Source of the DNA: Clostridia bacterium
Lineage (GTDB): Bacteria > Bacillota_A > Clostridia > Oscillospirales > CAG-272
Direction: 5' to 3'
Assembly (NCBI GenBank): GCA_017414585.1
Contig: JAFQLN010000228.1
Coordinates: forward strand, 1-35,031
DNA length: 35,031 nucleotides
A program made the translations under genes and the position numbers. This document shows positions 24,697-32,189 of this stretch, piece after piece. Each line of letters begins with the position of its first letter. Within the stretch, counting starts at the first letter, position 1. The notes beneath the pieces are model-generated. The model saw only the letters and a list, made by a program, of their open reading frames with translations. It ran no database searches and was not told the DNA's origin.

Positions 24697-25241
24697 TTTT
24701 CCAGTACAGCGGCAGACAGCTTCTGCGCCGCTTCTTCTCCTTTCATCTGTTCACACAGCACGAGTGCAAATTCCAGTGCCGCCCCCATGCCGCAGGCTGT
24801 GATCATATTGCCGTCCTTTTCGACCCGTCCGCCGGTGAGAACGGCACCCTTCAGCTCATCTTCAAATCCGGGATAGCAGACCGCACGCTTTCCTTCGAGC
24901 ATCCCACGTCTGCCGGGAATCATAGGAGCGGCACAGATGGATGCAATGATTCTTCCGTCCACATATGCTTCACGCACAAAACGGTCCACATCCTTGTCTT
25001 CGTCGAGATTCTTCGCACCGGGCATTCCGCCGGGCAGAATGATCATCGCAGGCTTTTCGCCGATAACGTCCGCCATGGAGCAGTCGGCTTCGACAGTAAT
25101 ACCGTGAGAACCGGTGACGCATTTTGTGCCCTTTTTTCCGACAGCCACCGTGCGCACCTCTACACCTGCGCGGCGCAGAATATCCACCGGGGTCAGCGCT
25201 TCAATTTCTTCCATTCCATCAGCCAAAAATTCGAGTACCAT
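24693..25241 (-). CDS. DJ-1/PfpI family protein
   Basis: A 182-residue flavodoxin-like alpha/beta protein of the DJ-1 subfamily (YajL-like). The nucleophile elbow has Cys103 in ASICAAPM, the acidic partner lies in GMEEIEAL (Glu14), and PGGMPGAKNL forms the oxyanion-side loop. Members act in oxidative or carbonyl stress, with glyoxalase or chaperone activities proposed; the substrate is not deducible here. The ATG at 25239-25241 fits the family N-terminus but lacks a good ribosome binding site. The excellent site in this leader instead serves a 7-codon ORF at 25255-25278 that ends 13 nt upstream. An extended -10 promoter lies at 25317-25325. It is coupled to the cyclo-ligase by ATGA. Confidence 0.92.
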   Translation of the reverse strand: MVLEFLADGMEEIEALTPVDILRRAGVEVRTVAVGKKGTKCVTGSHGITVEADCSMADVIGEKPAMIILPGGMPGAKNLDEDKDVDRFVREAYVDGRIIASICAAPMIPGRRGMLEGKRAVCYPGFEDELKGAVLTGGRVEKDGNMITACGMGAALEFALVLCEQMKGEEAAQKLSAAVLEK

Positions 25242-25254
25242 TTCTATACACAGC

Positions 25255-25278
25255 TTACCGGCACTTTTCGTCCGGCAT
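25255..25278 (-). CDS. Putative 7-residue leader peptide upstream of the DJ-1 gene
   Basis: The ORF encodes MPDEKCR and stops at TAA. It is preceded at 6 nt by AAGGAG (25285-25290), one of the best ribosome binding sites in the window, and lies about 40 nt downstream of the promoter at 25317-25325. The DJ-1 gene begins 13 nt after its stop in another frame with no good site of its own. Seen: a tiny ORF with ideal initiation signals. Inferred: DJ-1 translation by re-initiation, or a leader-peptide control. It contains a single Cys. It could instead be a fortuitous ATG. Confidence 0.4.
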   Translation of the reverse strand: MPDEKCR

Positions 25279-25316
25279 GCACTTCTCCTTTTTATATTCT
25301 TTCAGAGGATAGACAT

Positions 25317-25325
25317 ATTATACCA
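25317..25325 (-). promoter_or_regulatory. Extended -10 promoter for the DJ-1/cyclo-ligase/CPBP/mltG unit
   Basis: The minus strand reads TGGTATAAT (TG at 25325-25324, TATAAT at 25322-25317), a perfect extended -10. No good -35 at 16-18 nt spacing was found, which is common for extended -10 promoters. It lies in the 201-nt gap after tmk. Confidence 0.6.
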
Positions 25326-25442
25326 TGAATACGCACAAAAGCGATTAACAATCCATAAACAATCCTCGTCTTTTTCTTACGGGCACGTGTTTTCCGTCAG
25401 CCAAAAGACATTTTTCCGCGCTTTTTCGGCAGGCGGCACCTT

Positions 25443-26114
25443 TCAGACGAGATCAGCCGCGGCTTTTCTGATCCGTTCAGCAATCTCTTCGCGGGAGTCG
25501 GGCACATCCGCTCCGTCAGCCGCACAGGGAATCACCGTCCAGCCGCATTTTTCGGCAGTGTAGGCAGCGGCACGGCGGCAGCGGAGGAGGTATTCTCCGT
25601 CCTTTTCGTGAATATCGAGTTTCTGCCCGGTTGCTTCACTGCGGTGCCGGACCATCGCGGACGACACGCTTTCGGGCATATCGAGCAGGAAAACGCGGTC
25701 GGGTGCGGGCAGTCCGAGTTTGCCGAACTCAAAGTCCCACAGCCATGCGAGAAATGCATCCCACCCGTCTTCGGGCATTTTTGAAAGCTGGTGATAAGCA
25801 TTGGCAGTGGTGTAGCGGTTGGCAATCACGATGGCGTCGGGATCGAGCATATCCTTTTTCCAGTCGGTGACATAGCTGACATACCGATCGGATGCAAAGA
25901 ACATGGACGCGGCATAGGCATTTGTCGCATCCGGACTGTCCCCGAGTTTTCCGTCGAGGTAGAGTTTCACAAGTGCACAGCCTTCGGATTCGTATGCTGG
26001 AAAATCAATCACGCGCACGCGCTTGCCGAGGCTGACAAAATAATCTCTGAGCAGAGCGGTCTGGGTACCTTTTCCCGAACCGTCCAGCCCTTCGAGTACA
26101 ATGAATAAAGCCAT
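25443..26114 (-). CDS. tmk: Thymidylate kinase
   Basis: Cytosolic dTMP kinase making dTDP for DNA synthesis. The P-loop GLDGSGKGT is at 9-17. The lid and substrate region VIANRYTTANAYHQLSK is recognisable, followed by DFEFGKLGLPAPDRVFLLDMP and the DIHEKDGEYL segment. The pattern resembles the clostridial dTMP kinase subgroup of about 220 residues. The family usually has Asp-Arg-(Tyr/His/Phe) where this protein has Asn-Arg-Tyr. ATG at 26112-26114 has a weak A-rich ribosome binding site. It lies 67 nt after ftsK and probably shares its transcript; the gap holds a palindrome GGCACTGTGCC at 26171-26181. Confidence 0.94.
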   Translation of the reverse strand: MALFIVLEGLDGSGKGTQTALLRDYFVSLGKRVRVIDFPAYESEGCALVKLYLDGKLGDSPDATNAYAASMFFASDRYVSYVTDWKKDMLDPDAIVIANRYTTANAYHQLSKMPEDGWDAFLAWLWDFEFGKLGLPAPDRVFLLDMPESVSSAMVRHRSEATGQKLDIHEKDGEYLLRCRRAAAYTAEKCGWTVIPCAADGADVPDSREEIAERIRKAAADLV

Positions 26115-26181
26115 GATGTTACTTTCTTTTCAATTATTTTATATATAAGCTGTTTAGGGTATGTGATCCGGGCACTGTGCC

Positions 26182-29100
26182 TTACAGATCAAAAGGCGCT
26201 TCGTCCTTCAGACGCATTTCCATGTATTCGGATTTGGTAATCAGCACTTCGCGCGGCTTGGATCCGTCCGGTGCGGACACATAGCCAAGCTGTTCCATGC
26301 GGTCGATGAGCTTTGCCGCACGTCCGTAGCCGAGGGACAGTCTGCGCTGGATGAGCGAGGTGGAAATTTTGCCCGAATCAATCGCCAGTTCCACAGCGGT
26401 TTTGAGCATCGGATCTTCGTCGTTTCCGTCATCATCATCCCCAGCGGATGCATTTTTGCCCTTGCCGCTGACCACACCGCATTTCTGCGCTTCGCGTTCG
26501 ATTTCGTTGACAATCTTTTCGCTGTCCCAATTATCGTACGCGGCGTTGATATTCTTGATATACGCGACGACTTCTTCCACATCGCTTTCGTTGACATAGG
26601 CGCCCTGTACACGTCTGGGCTTGAGTGCGCCGACGGGATTGAAGAGCATATCGCCCATACCGATGAGGTTCGCCGCATGACCGACGTCAATGATGGTGCG
26701 CGAGTCGATCTGCGAAGAGGTGCGGAACGCGATTCTCGACGGGACATTCGCCTTGATCAGACCGGTAATGACATCCACGGACGGACGCTGTGTACCGATG
26801 ATGAGATGCATCCCTGCCGCACGTGCTTTCTGTGCAATCCGGCAAATGGAGTCTTCCACGTCATCGGGTGCGGTCATCATCAGGTCGGCAAGCTCGTCGA
26901 TTACGATGACTATGCGGGGCATATATTCGTAGTCGGGGTCGTTTTTCGTGACTTCGTTGAAGCCCGTGATATCGCGCACGCCGACAGCGTCAATCAGCCC
27001 GTAGCGGCGTTCCAATTCTCCGACAGCCCACGAAAGCGATCCGGCTGCTTTTTTCGGTTCGCTGACAACGGGAACAAGCAGGTGCGGAATGCCGTTGTAG
27101 ATCGAAAGCTCAACCTTCTTGGGGTCGATGAGAATGAGCTTGACATCCTCCGGCGACGCTTTGTAGAGAAGGGAGGTGATAATGGAGTTGATGCACACGG
27201 ATTTACCCGCGCCGGTTGCACCCGCAATGAGCAGATGCGGCATTTTTCCGATATCAAAGTACACCGCTTCTCCGGCAACGTCTTCGCCGAGCGCAACGGT
27301 CAAAGGACTCTTCGCATCGCGGAACCGGCTGTCTTCGATCAGCTTGCGCAGGTGCACGGTCGTCTGCTTCTTGTTCGGGACTTCGATGCCCACAGCCGCC
27401 TTGCCGGGAATCGGCGCTTCAATCCGCACGCCGGTTGTTGCGAGGCTGAGGGAAATATCGTCCACAAGATTGACCACGGAACGGACACGCACGCCGGGAT
27501 CGAGCAGAAGCTCATAGCGGGTGATCGTCGGTCCGCGGGAGATATTTTCGATTTTGGTGCTGACGCGGAAACTCTTGAGCGTTTCGACCAGCTTGACAGC
27601 GTTTTCCTGCAGTTCCTCCTTGATATCCTCATTGATTGAACCCGGATCGTCTGCAAGAATGTCGGTCGGCGGGAACTGGTACGGAGGAATCGAGGGTGTC
27701 TGCGGCTTCACAGGTGCCTGCGACGGTGCGGAAACGGTCGTTCTCTGCACATCGAGCGGCTGGCGGTACTGTTCGGACAGCTTGTCAAGCAGCTCGGCGT
27801 CGGCAGGATTGACGAAAATCTTCGTCACGTCGAAGGCATCGGATTCTTCCCCGGACACAGCCAGCCGGACGGTATCGGTTTCGTCCTCTCTGACTTTTGT
27901 CTGTGCGGGAGTATCTCTGTGCACGGCAGACGGTTTCTCCTCCGGCATTGCCTCGGTCGGGCGCGCGGAGTCTTTTTCTTCCGTTCCGCCGAAAACTTCG
28001 TCAAAATCGTCCTCATCGGCATCAAACGCCGCGTCATTGCCGATGATTTCGACCTCACCCTTCTTTTCCTGCTGTTCATGCAGTCCGAGCGCCGCCATTT
28101 CCACAGCGTCCAGCACATCGCCGGCAAGGATTTCGGACGGCATATCCGCATCGGAAAAGTCGTGCTCCGTATCGGGAATTTCGACCTTTCTGTGTTCCGC
28201 GGGCATTTCCTGCGCGGAATGTTTTGCGGGGGAATAGCTCTTCATACCGGCAGGCGTATCGGCACGCATATCCTCCGCGCGGCGGGATTTCTCAATCCGT
28301 TCCCGCGTCCGGCGCATGACCTCGTCAAAAATCTGTTCGTCAACGGCGCCGCGATCCACACGGGTATCCTCGAGCGCCGCCTGTACATCCACTTCGACAT
28401 CCTGTTCCTCCGGCTGTTCACAAACAGGCGTTTCGGTTTTCTCCGGTTCCTGTTTTGGCACAGTGATATCGTTCACGGGGATATCCAGTTCCGTCATACG
28501 GCGGCGTGTGACACGATACACAGTCGGTGCGGGAGATGCCATCGGAATCTGTTCCCCGGCATTTTCCCTTTTCTTTCCGGCTGATGTACTGTCTGCCTGC
28601 ACAGCGGCTGTCTGTTCTTCTGTCCGACGCACCGCACGGTTCTGCTTTTTTTTCTCCCGCAGATAGGCGAGGTATTCTTCTTCACGGATCTGGTTTTTGG
28701 TAGGCTTTGCATTGCGCCGCTTTTCCGCATCCTGTTCACGGCGCTGCTGTTTCCGTTCCCGGCGCGCTTCTCCGGCAAAGCGGATTTTATATGCAATAAA
28801 AATCACGATCATGCGCGGGGTGATGCCGGCAATGTACAGAGCCAGCAGAACAATGGCTGCGATGAGAATGATGATGGTGCAGACCTTGCCAAATCCCATC
28901 AGGCACAGTTCCCCGAGCAGTCCGCCGAACACACCGCCGCCGACCAGCTCTCTGCCATCCGCGTAATGCGTTTTGACCGCAAGGGTGGACTGACCGCCGC
29001 CGACGGTATGGAGAAACATGGTCACAAGGAGAAAAACGATGACCATGCACGCGCTCCTGCCGGTGAGCTGTCCTTCTTCCGCATCACGGTTCCACAGAAC

Positions 29101-29418
29101 GGTGCGCACAATCAGCAGAACGGGCAGAATATACGCCCCTCCCGCAAACAGTCCTGTCAGAACACTGCGGATTCCGCCGCCGACCGAACCCTCTCCGAAA
29201 ATCACGCAGACGCCCAGCAGAACAGCCAGCACGGCGAGAATATACGGCGCCGCCTGTCGGATAAATGCATTCTCCCGTACAGGGGCAGTCTTGTTTTTGG
29301 TTTGTGTATGTTTCGCAGGTTCAGAGGATTTTGTTTTTTTCGCCGCGGCAGATTTCGATACCGTGGTCGTTCGCTTTGTCTGTCCGGCGTTTTTATTCGT
29401 TTTCTTTTTCTCTGGCAT
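26182..29418 (-). CDS. ftsK: DNA translocase FtsK/SpoIIIE
   Basis: Septum-located, ATP-driven double-stranded DNA pump that clears chromosomes from the closing septum or moves DNA into the forespore. Layout of 1078 residues: K/T/A-rich cytoplasmic start (1-50), about four membrane segments between roughly 52 and 210, a long low-complexity, largely acidic linker (about 220-600), the alpha-beta motor with Walker A GATGAGKSVC near 734 and Walker B IVIVIDELADLMM near 837, and a C-terminal winged-helix gamma domain from about 1003 (DSGKISTSLIQRRLSLGYGRAAKLID) that reads polar KOPS/SRS-type DNA sequences. The linker is longer than in B. subtilis SpoIIIE (787 residues in total). ATG at 29416-29418 follows GGGAAGGGA. 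Its promoter is at 29520-29548. Confidence 0.96.
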   Translation of the reverse strand: MPEKKKTNKNAGQTKRTTTVSKSAAAKKTKSSEPAKHTQTKNKTAPVRENAFIRQAAPYILAVLAVLLGVCVIFGEGSVGGGIRSVLTGLFAGGAYILPVLLIVRTVLWNRDAEEGQLTGRSACMVIVFLLVTMFLHTVGGGQSTLAVKTHYADGRELVGGGVFGGLLGELCLMGFGKVCTIIILIAAIVLLALYIAGITPRMIVIFIAYKIRFAGEARRERKQQRREQDAEKRRNAKPTKNQIREEEYLAYLREKKKQNRAVRRTEEQTAAVQADSTSAGKKRENAGEQIPMASPAPTVYRVTRRRMTELDIPVNDITVPKQEPEKTETPVCEQPEEQDVEVDVQAALEDTRVDRGAVDEQIFDEVMRRTRERIEKSRRAEDMRADTPAGMKSYSPAKHSAQEMPAEHRKVEIPDTEHDFSDADMPSEILAGDVLDAVEMAALGLHEQQEKKGEVEIIGNDAAFDADEDDFDEVFGGTEEKDSARPTEAMPEEKPSAVHRDTPAQTKVREDETDTVRLAVSGEESDAFDVTKIFVNPADAELLDKLSEQYRQPLDVQRTTVSAPSQAPVKPQTPSIPPYQFPPTDILADDPGSINEDIKEELQENAVKLVETLKSFRVSTKIENISRGPTITRYELLLDPGVRVRSVVNLVDDISLSLATTGVRIEAPIPGKAAVGIEVPNKKQTTVHLRKLIEDSRFRDAKSPLTVALGEDVAGEAVYFDIGKMPHLLIAGATGAGKSVCINSIITSLLYKASPEDVKLILIDPKKVELSIYNGIPHLLVPVVSEPKKAAGSLSWAVGELERRYGLIDAVGVRDITGFNEVTKNDPDYEYMPRIVIVIDELADLMMTAPDDVEDSICRIAQKARAAGMHLIIGTQRPSVDVITGLIKANVPSRIAFRTSSQIDSRTIIDVGHAANLIGMGDMLFNPVGALKPRRVQGAYVNESDVEEVVAYIKNINAAYDNWDSEKIVNEIEREAQKCGVVSGKGKNASAGDDDDGNDEDPMLKTAVELAIDSGKISTSLIQRRLSLGYGRAAKLIDRMEQLGYVSAPDGSKPREVLITKSEYMEMRLKDEAPFDL

Positions 29419-29519
29419 AGCTTTCCCTTCCCGGATTCTGTCAGTTCGTCACTTTTGGCGGAATGATCTGCTTTCACACAGTCCCATGCATTCCGTCTGG
29501 CGATATAATGCCAAAATAT

Positions 29520-29548
29520 ATTGTACCATGAAGCCGGGCAAATTACAA
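29520..29548 (-). promoter_or_regulatory. Predicted promoter for ftsK
   Basis: The minus strand has TTGTAA (-35, 29543-29548), a 17-nt spacer ending in TGG, then TACAAT (-10, 29520-29525). Spacing is ideal, and the extended -10 TGn compensates for the imperfect -35. Predicted leader about 95 nt. Confidence 0.6.
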
Positions 29549-29679
29549 GCCCCGTTTGCCCGAATCCGCGGAAATTATCACAGGAAATACGTCCGGCGGC
29601 AGTCCGGCAGTCCCCGCCTCTGTCCCATTTATGCCGAATGTTCGATCGGGCAAAATATATATTTTTCGCGGCAAATCAC

Positions 29680-29707
29680 TTGACAAGATGGGTAAATATG
29701 GTATAAT
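29680..29707 (+). promoter_or_regulatory. Consensus promoter for the GH109-like gene
   Basis: TTGACA (29680-29685) and TATAAT (29702-29707) both match consensus perfectly, with a 16-nt spacer and an extended TGG before the -10. This is the strongest promoter in the window, unusual for a sugar-catabolic gene unless a repressor acts on it. Confidence 0.85.
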
Positions 29708-29727
29708 ATTGGTAAATTCAAAACGAT

Positions 29728-29752
29728 CTGCCGTACACGGCAGTATGGAGGT
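29728..29752 (+). promoter_or_regulatory. Short leader hairpin and ribosome binding site
   Basis: CTGCCG (29728-29733) and CGGCAG (29738-29743) form a 6-bp stem with loop TACA, ending 3 nt before GGAGGT (29747-29752), which is 5 nt from ATG. The stem may stabilise the mRNA 5' end or influence ribosome access. Confidence 0.4.
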
Positions 29753-29757
29753 ACACT

Positions 29758-30984
29758 ATGGGTGAAATTTTCAGAGTCGGCGTAATCGGTCTCGGCGGAC
29801 GCGGACACGGTCATGTCAGAGGTATTCTCACCGAACGTGATGACACAATTGTTACTGCTGTCTGCGATGTATACGAAGACAGAATGCAGAGAACAGCTGA
29901 TTTCTGCAAGGAAAAAAAGGGCTGGAATGTAGACTGCGTTGCCGACTACCGTGAACTCTGTGCAAGAGACGACGTAGATGTTGTCTGTATTTTCTCCGCA
30001 TGGGAAAACCATATTCCCGCTGCTGTCTGCGCTATGAACAACGGCAAGCAGGTCTGCACCGAAGTTGGCGGCGCATATTCCGTCGATGACTGCTGGGAAC
30101 TCGTTCGCGCATATGAACGCACCGGCATTCACTGCATGATGCTCGAAAACTGCTGCTACGACCGCAATGAAATGATGGTCATGAAGATGGTGCGCGAAGG
30201 TCTGTTCGGCAAGATCGTACACTGCGACGGTGGTTATATGCACGATCTGCGCGGCGAAGTTTCCCGTGGTGAAGAACACCGTCACTACCGTCTGCGCAAC
30301 TATCAGAACAGAAACTGCGAAAACTACCCGACCCACGAACTCGGTCCGATCGCCAAGATTCTCGACATCAACCGCGGCAACCGCATGGTCAAGCTGACTT
30401 CTATGGCTTCCGGTGCATGGGGGCTGAACGAATTTGCCAAGATGCACGGCGACATCAACCCCGCACTGCAGAGCTATCCTTTCCGTCAGGGCGATATCGT
30501 CAAAACCGAAATTCTCTGCGCATACGGCGAAACCATTTCCCTCACTCTCGACACCACTCTGCCCAGATACTACAGCCGCAACTTCACCGTCCGCGGCACC
30601 AAGGGCTTCTTCGGTGAAACCGAACAGATGGTATGGCTCGACAGCGATCACGGCTCCGATTTCAGCCACGACGGTTTCAACAACCTCGACAAGTACCGTC
30701 CCGAATGGGAACATCCCGTCTGGAAGCACTTCATGGAAGAAGGCGTCAAGGGCGGACACGGCGGCATGGACTGGCTCGTTTTCGATGCATACTTCACCTC
30801 TCTGCACGAAGGTCAGGTTCCTCCGATTGACACCTACGACACTGCCGCATGGATGGCTATTACGCCTCTGTCCGAAATCTCCATCGCAAACGGTTCCGCT
30901 CCCGTGGACATCCCCGACTTCACCCGCGGCGCATGGACAAACCGTACCGACAAATTCACGGGCTTCTATCAGCTCGACAAATAA
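29758..30984 (+). CDS. Gfo/Idh/MocA family protein, GH109-like
   Basis: A 408-residue NAD(P)-dependent Rossmann protein, cytosolic, with no signal peptide or Tat motif. The dinucleotide loop is GVIGLGGRGHGH (8-19). The usual Gfo/Idh EKP motif, with its catalytic Lys, is replaced by TEVGGA, and the C-domain has NYPTHELGPIAKILDINRG (from about 189). These two features resemble glycoside hydrolase family 109 (for example alpha-N-acetylgalactosaminidase), which cleaves glycosides by a transient NAD-dependent oxidation at C3. Activity on N-acetyl-hexosaminides is an inference; a plain sugar dehydrogenase is the alternative. ATG at 29758-29760 follows GGAGGT at 5 nt. A consensus promoter lies upstream and an esterase-like gene follows. 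Confidence 0.88.
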   Translation: MGEIFRVGVIGLGGRGHGHVRGILTERDDTIVTAVCDVYEDRMQRTADFCKEKKGWNVDCVADYRELCARDDVDVVCIFSAWENHIPAAVCAMNNGKQVCTEVGGAYSVDDCWELVRAYERTGIHCMMLENCCYDRNEMMVMKMVREGLFGKIVHCDGGYMHDLRGEVSRGEEHRHYRLRNYQNRNCENYPTHELGPIAKILDINRGNRMVKLTSMASGAWGLNEFAKMHGDINPALQSYPFRQGDIVKTEILCAYGETISLTLDTTLPRYYSRNFTVRGTKGFFGETEQMVWLDSDHGSDFSHDGFNNLDKYRPEWEHPVWKHFMEEGVKGGHGGMDWLVFDAYFTSLHEGQVPPIDTYDTAAWMAITPLSEISIANGSAPVDIPDFTRGAWTNRTDKFTGFYQLDK

Positions 30985-30999
30985 GATACATACCTGAAC

Positions 31000-31040
31000 A
31001 TACCGGGGATGCGTGCTTTCTGCCTTCCCGGTATCTTTAT
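31000..31040 (+). terminator. Intercistronic hairpin, possible attenuator
   Basis: ATACCGGG (31000-31007) pairs perfectly with CCCGGTAT (31027-31034), and CTTTATATA follows. The T-tract is interrupted, so partial termination or mRNA 3'-end protection is more likely than full stop. It separates the GH109-like gene from the hydrolase and could lower expression of the second gene. Confidence 0.45.
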
Positions 31041-31066
31041 ATATAAAGGATATAAAGGAGATTCCC

Positions 31067-32083
31067 ATGAACACACAGCCTCTCAAACATCATATCGCAC
31101 TTGCTTTTGATTCCGGCAAAAAGCCGAAATTCCGCTGGCAGGATTCCGGTGACTTTGAAGCATGGCGCGCATCCTGCACCGATACACTCAGCGACCTGCT
31201 CGGGATGGACGCTTTCGAGGAATGCGAACCTCTTTTTGAAATTACCGAAGACGGTGAGCTGAACGGAAACCGTCACATTCACTTCACTCTGCAGACGGAA
31301 GAAGGATATTTCACCCACTGCGACCTGCTTCTGCCCCCGGTACAGAACGGTCCGCTCCCGCTCTGCGCCTGCCTGCAGGGACACTCCAAGGGTTCGCACA
31401 TCTCCCTCGGCATTGCCAAGTATCCCGGGGATGAAGACACCATCAGCGGCGGAGACCGTGACTTTGCGGTTCGTGCCGTGAAGGAAGGCTATGCGGCGCT
31501 TGCCATCGAGCAGCGTGCCTTCGGTCTGTGCGGCGGTACGGAAAGAGGTCCTGCCTGCGAACGCCCTGCAATGACTGCCCTGCTGCTCGGCAGAACCCTC
31601 ATCGGCGAACGCATCTGGGACATCAGCCGTGTGATTGACGCTGTACTTCTGCATTTTTCCGATCTCGTCACCATGGAAGGCTCTGTTCTGACCGGCAACT
31701 CCGGCGGCGGTACGGCAACCTACTATACCGCTTGTCTGGAACACCGTTTCGACGGATATATGCCGTCCTGTGCAGTCTGCACGTACCGCGATTCCATCAT
31801 TGCCCTGCATCACTGCACGTGCAACTACATCCCCCGCATCGCAAAATACTTTGACATGGGGGATCTTGCCGCTATGATCGCGCCGAAAAAACTCGTTATT
31901 GTCTGCGGCAAGGACGACCCGATCTTCCCGCTCAGCGGTGTGAAGGAAACTTTCGGCATCATCCGTGAACTTTACGAAGCCGCAGGTGCTGCTGACAACT
32001 GTGCACTCGTCATCGGCGAAGGCGGACACCGATTCTACGCGGATGACGGCTGGAAAGCCATGAAGGAACTGCTGAAAAAATAA
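31067..32083 (+). CDS. Alpha/beta hydrolase (acetyl esterase-like)
   Basis: A 338-residue cytosolic alpha/beta hydrolase without signal peptide. The nucleophile elbow is TGNSGGGTA (Ser about 210), the acid lies in VCGKDDPIFP (about 283), and the His in GEGGHRFYAD (about 320). ACLQGHSKG (near residue 103-111) forms the oxyanion side, and the SGGDRDFAVRAVKEGYAAL pattern recalls acetyl-xylan-esterase-like or dienelactone hydrolase-like members of gut glycan loci. ATG at 31067-31069 was chosen because AAAGGAG is 6 nt upstream; an earlier ATG at 31013 lies in the hairpin. It follows the GH109-like gene in the same direction, suggesting deacylation of the sugar processed there. The substrate is unknown. 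Confidence 0.87.
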   Translation: MNTQPLKHHIALAFDSGKKPKFRWQDSGDFEAWRASCTDTLSDLLGMDAFEECEPLFEITEDGELNGNRHIHFTLQTEEGYFTHCDLLLPPVQNGPLPLCACLQGHSKGSHISLGIAKYPGDEDTISGGDRDFAVRAVKEGYAALAIEQRAFGLCGGTERGPACERPAMTALLLGRTLIGERIWDISRVIDAVLLHFSDLVTMEGSVLTGNSGGGTATYYTACLEHRFDGYMPSCAVCTYRDSIIALHHCTCNYIPRIAKYFDMGDLAAMIAPKKLVIVCGKDDPIFPLSGVKETFGIIRELYEAAGAADNCALVIGEGGHRFYADDGWKAMKELLKK

Positions 32084-32093
32084 ATCCAATCAG

Positions 32094-32162
32094 AAAAAAT
32101 GCACCCCCTGTCAGACGTTATGATAGATTCTGTCATATCGTCCAACTTTTGGGGGTGCATTT
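32094..32162. terminator. Bidirectional terminator between convergent genes, with nested hairpin
   Basis: AAATGCACCCCC (32097-32108) pairs with GGGGGTGCATTT (32151-32162). The loop itself contains a second hairpin (GACG..ATGA / TCAT..CGTC). On the minus strand the stem is followed by a T6 run (32094-32099), ideal for ending the XRE gene at 32190. On the plus strand TTTC follows, ending the hydrolase gene. Confidence 0.85.
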
Positions 32163-32189
32163 CATTACCGACTAATGTCCTGATTCCTT

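Larger units (their letters stand above)
29419..29757. other. Divergent control region between ftsK and the GH109-like gene
   Basis: No gene is seen in these roughly 340 nt. It holds one promoter for each direction (29520-29548 minus, 29680-29707 plus), a direct repeat of GTCCGGC within 29591-29610, an inverted TGGC/GCCA pair around 29498-29513 downstream of the ftsK -10, and a short hairpin ahead of the plus-strand ribosome binding site. Confidence 0.6.

Noticed and set aside
26171..26181. GGCACTGTGCC next to the ftsK stop as a terminator or operator
   Set aside because: Arms have a single-base centre, so they cannot form a hairpin of this size, and no T-run follows; kept only as a remark under tmk.
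31037..32089. Minus-strand ORF opposite the alpha/beta hydrolase
   Set aside because: The plus strand carries the hydrolase triad and a strong ribosome binding site; the antisense frame has neither.
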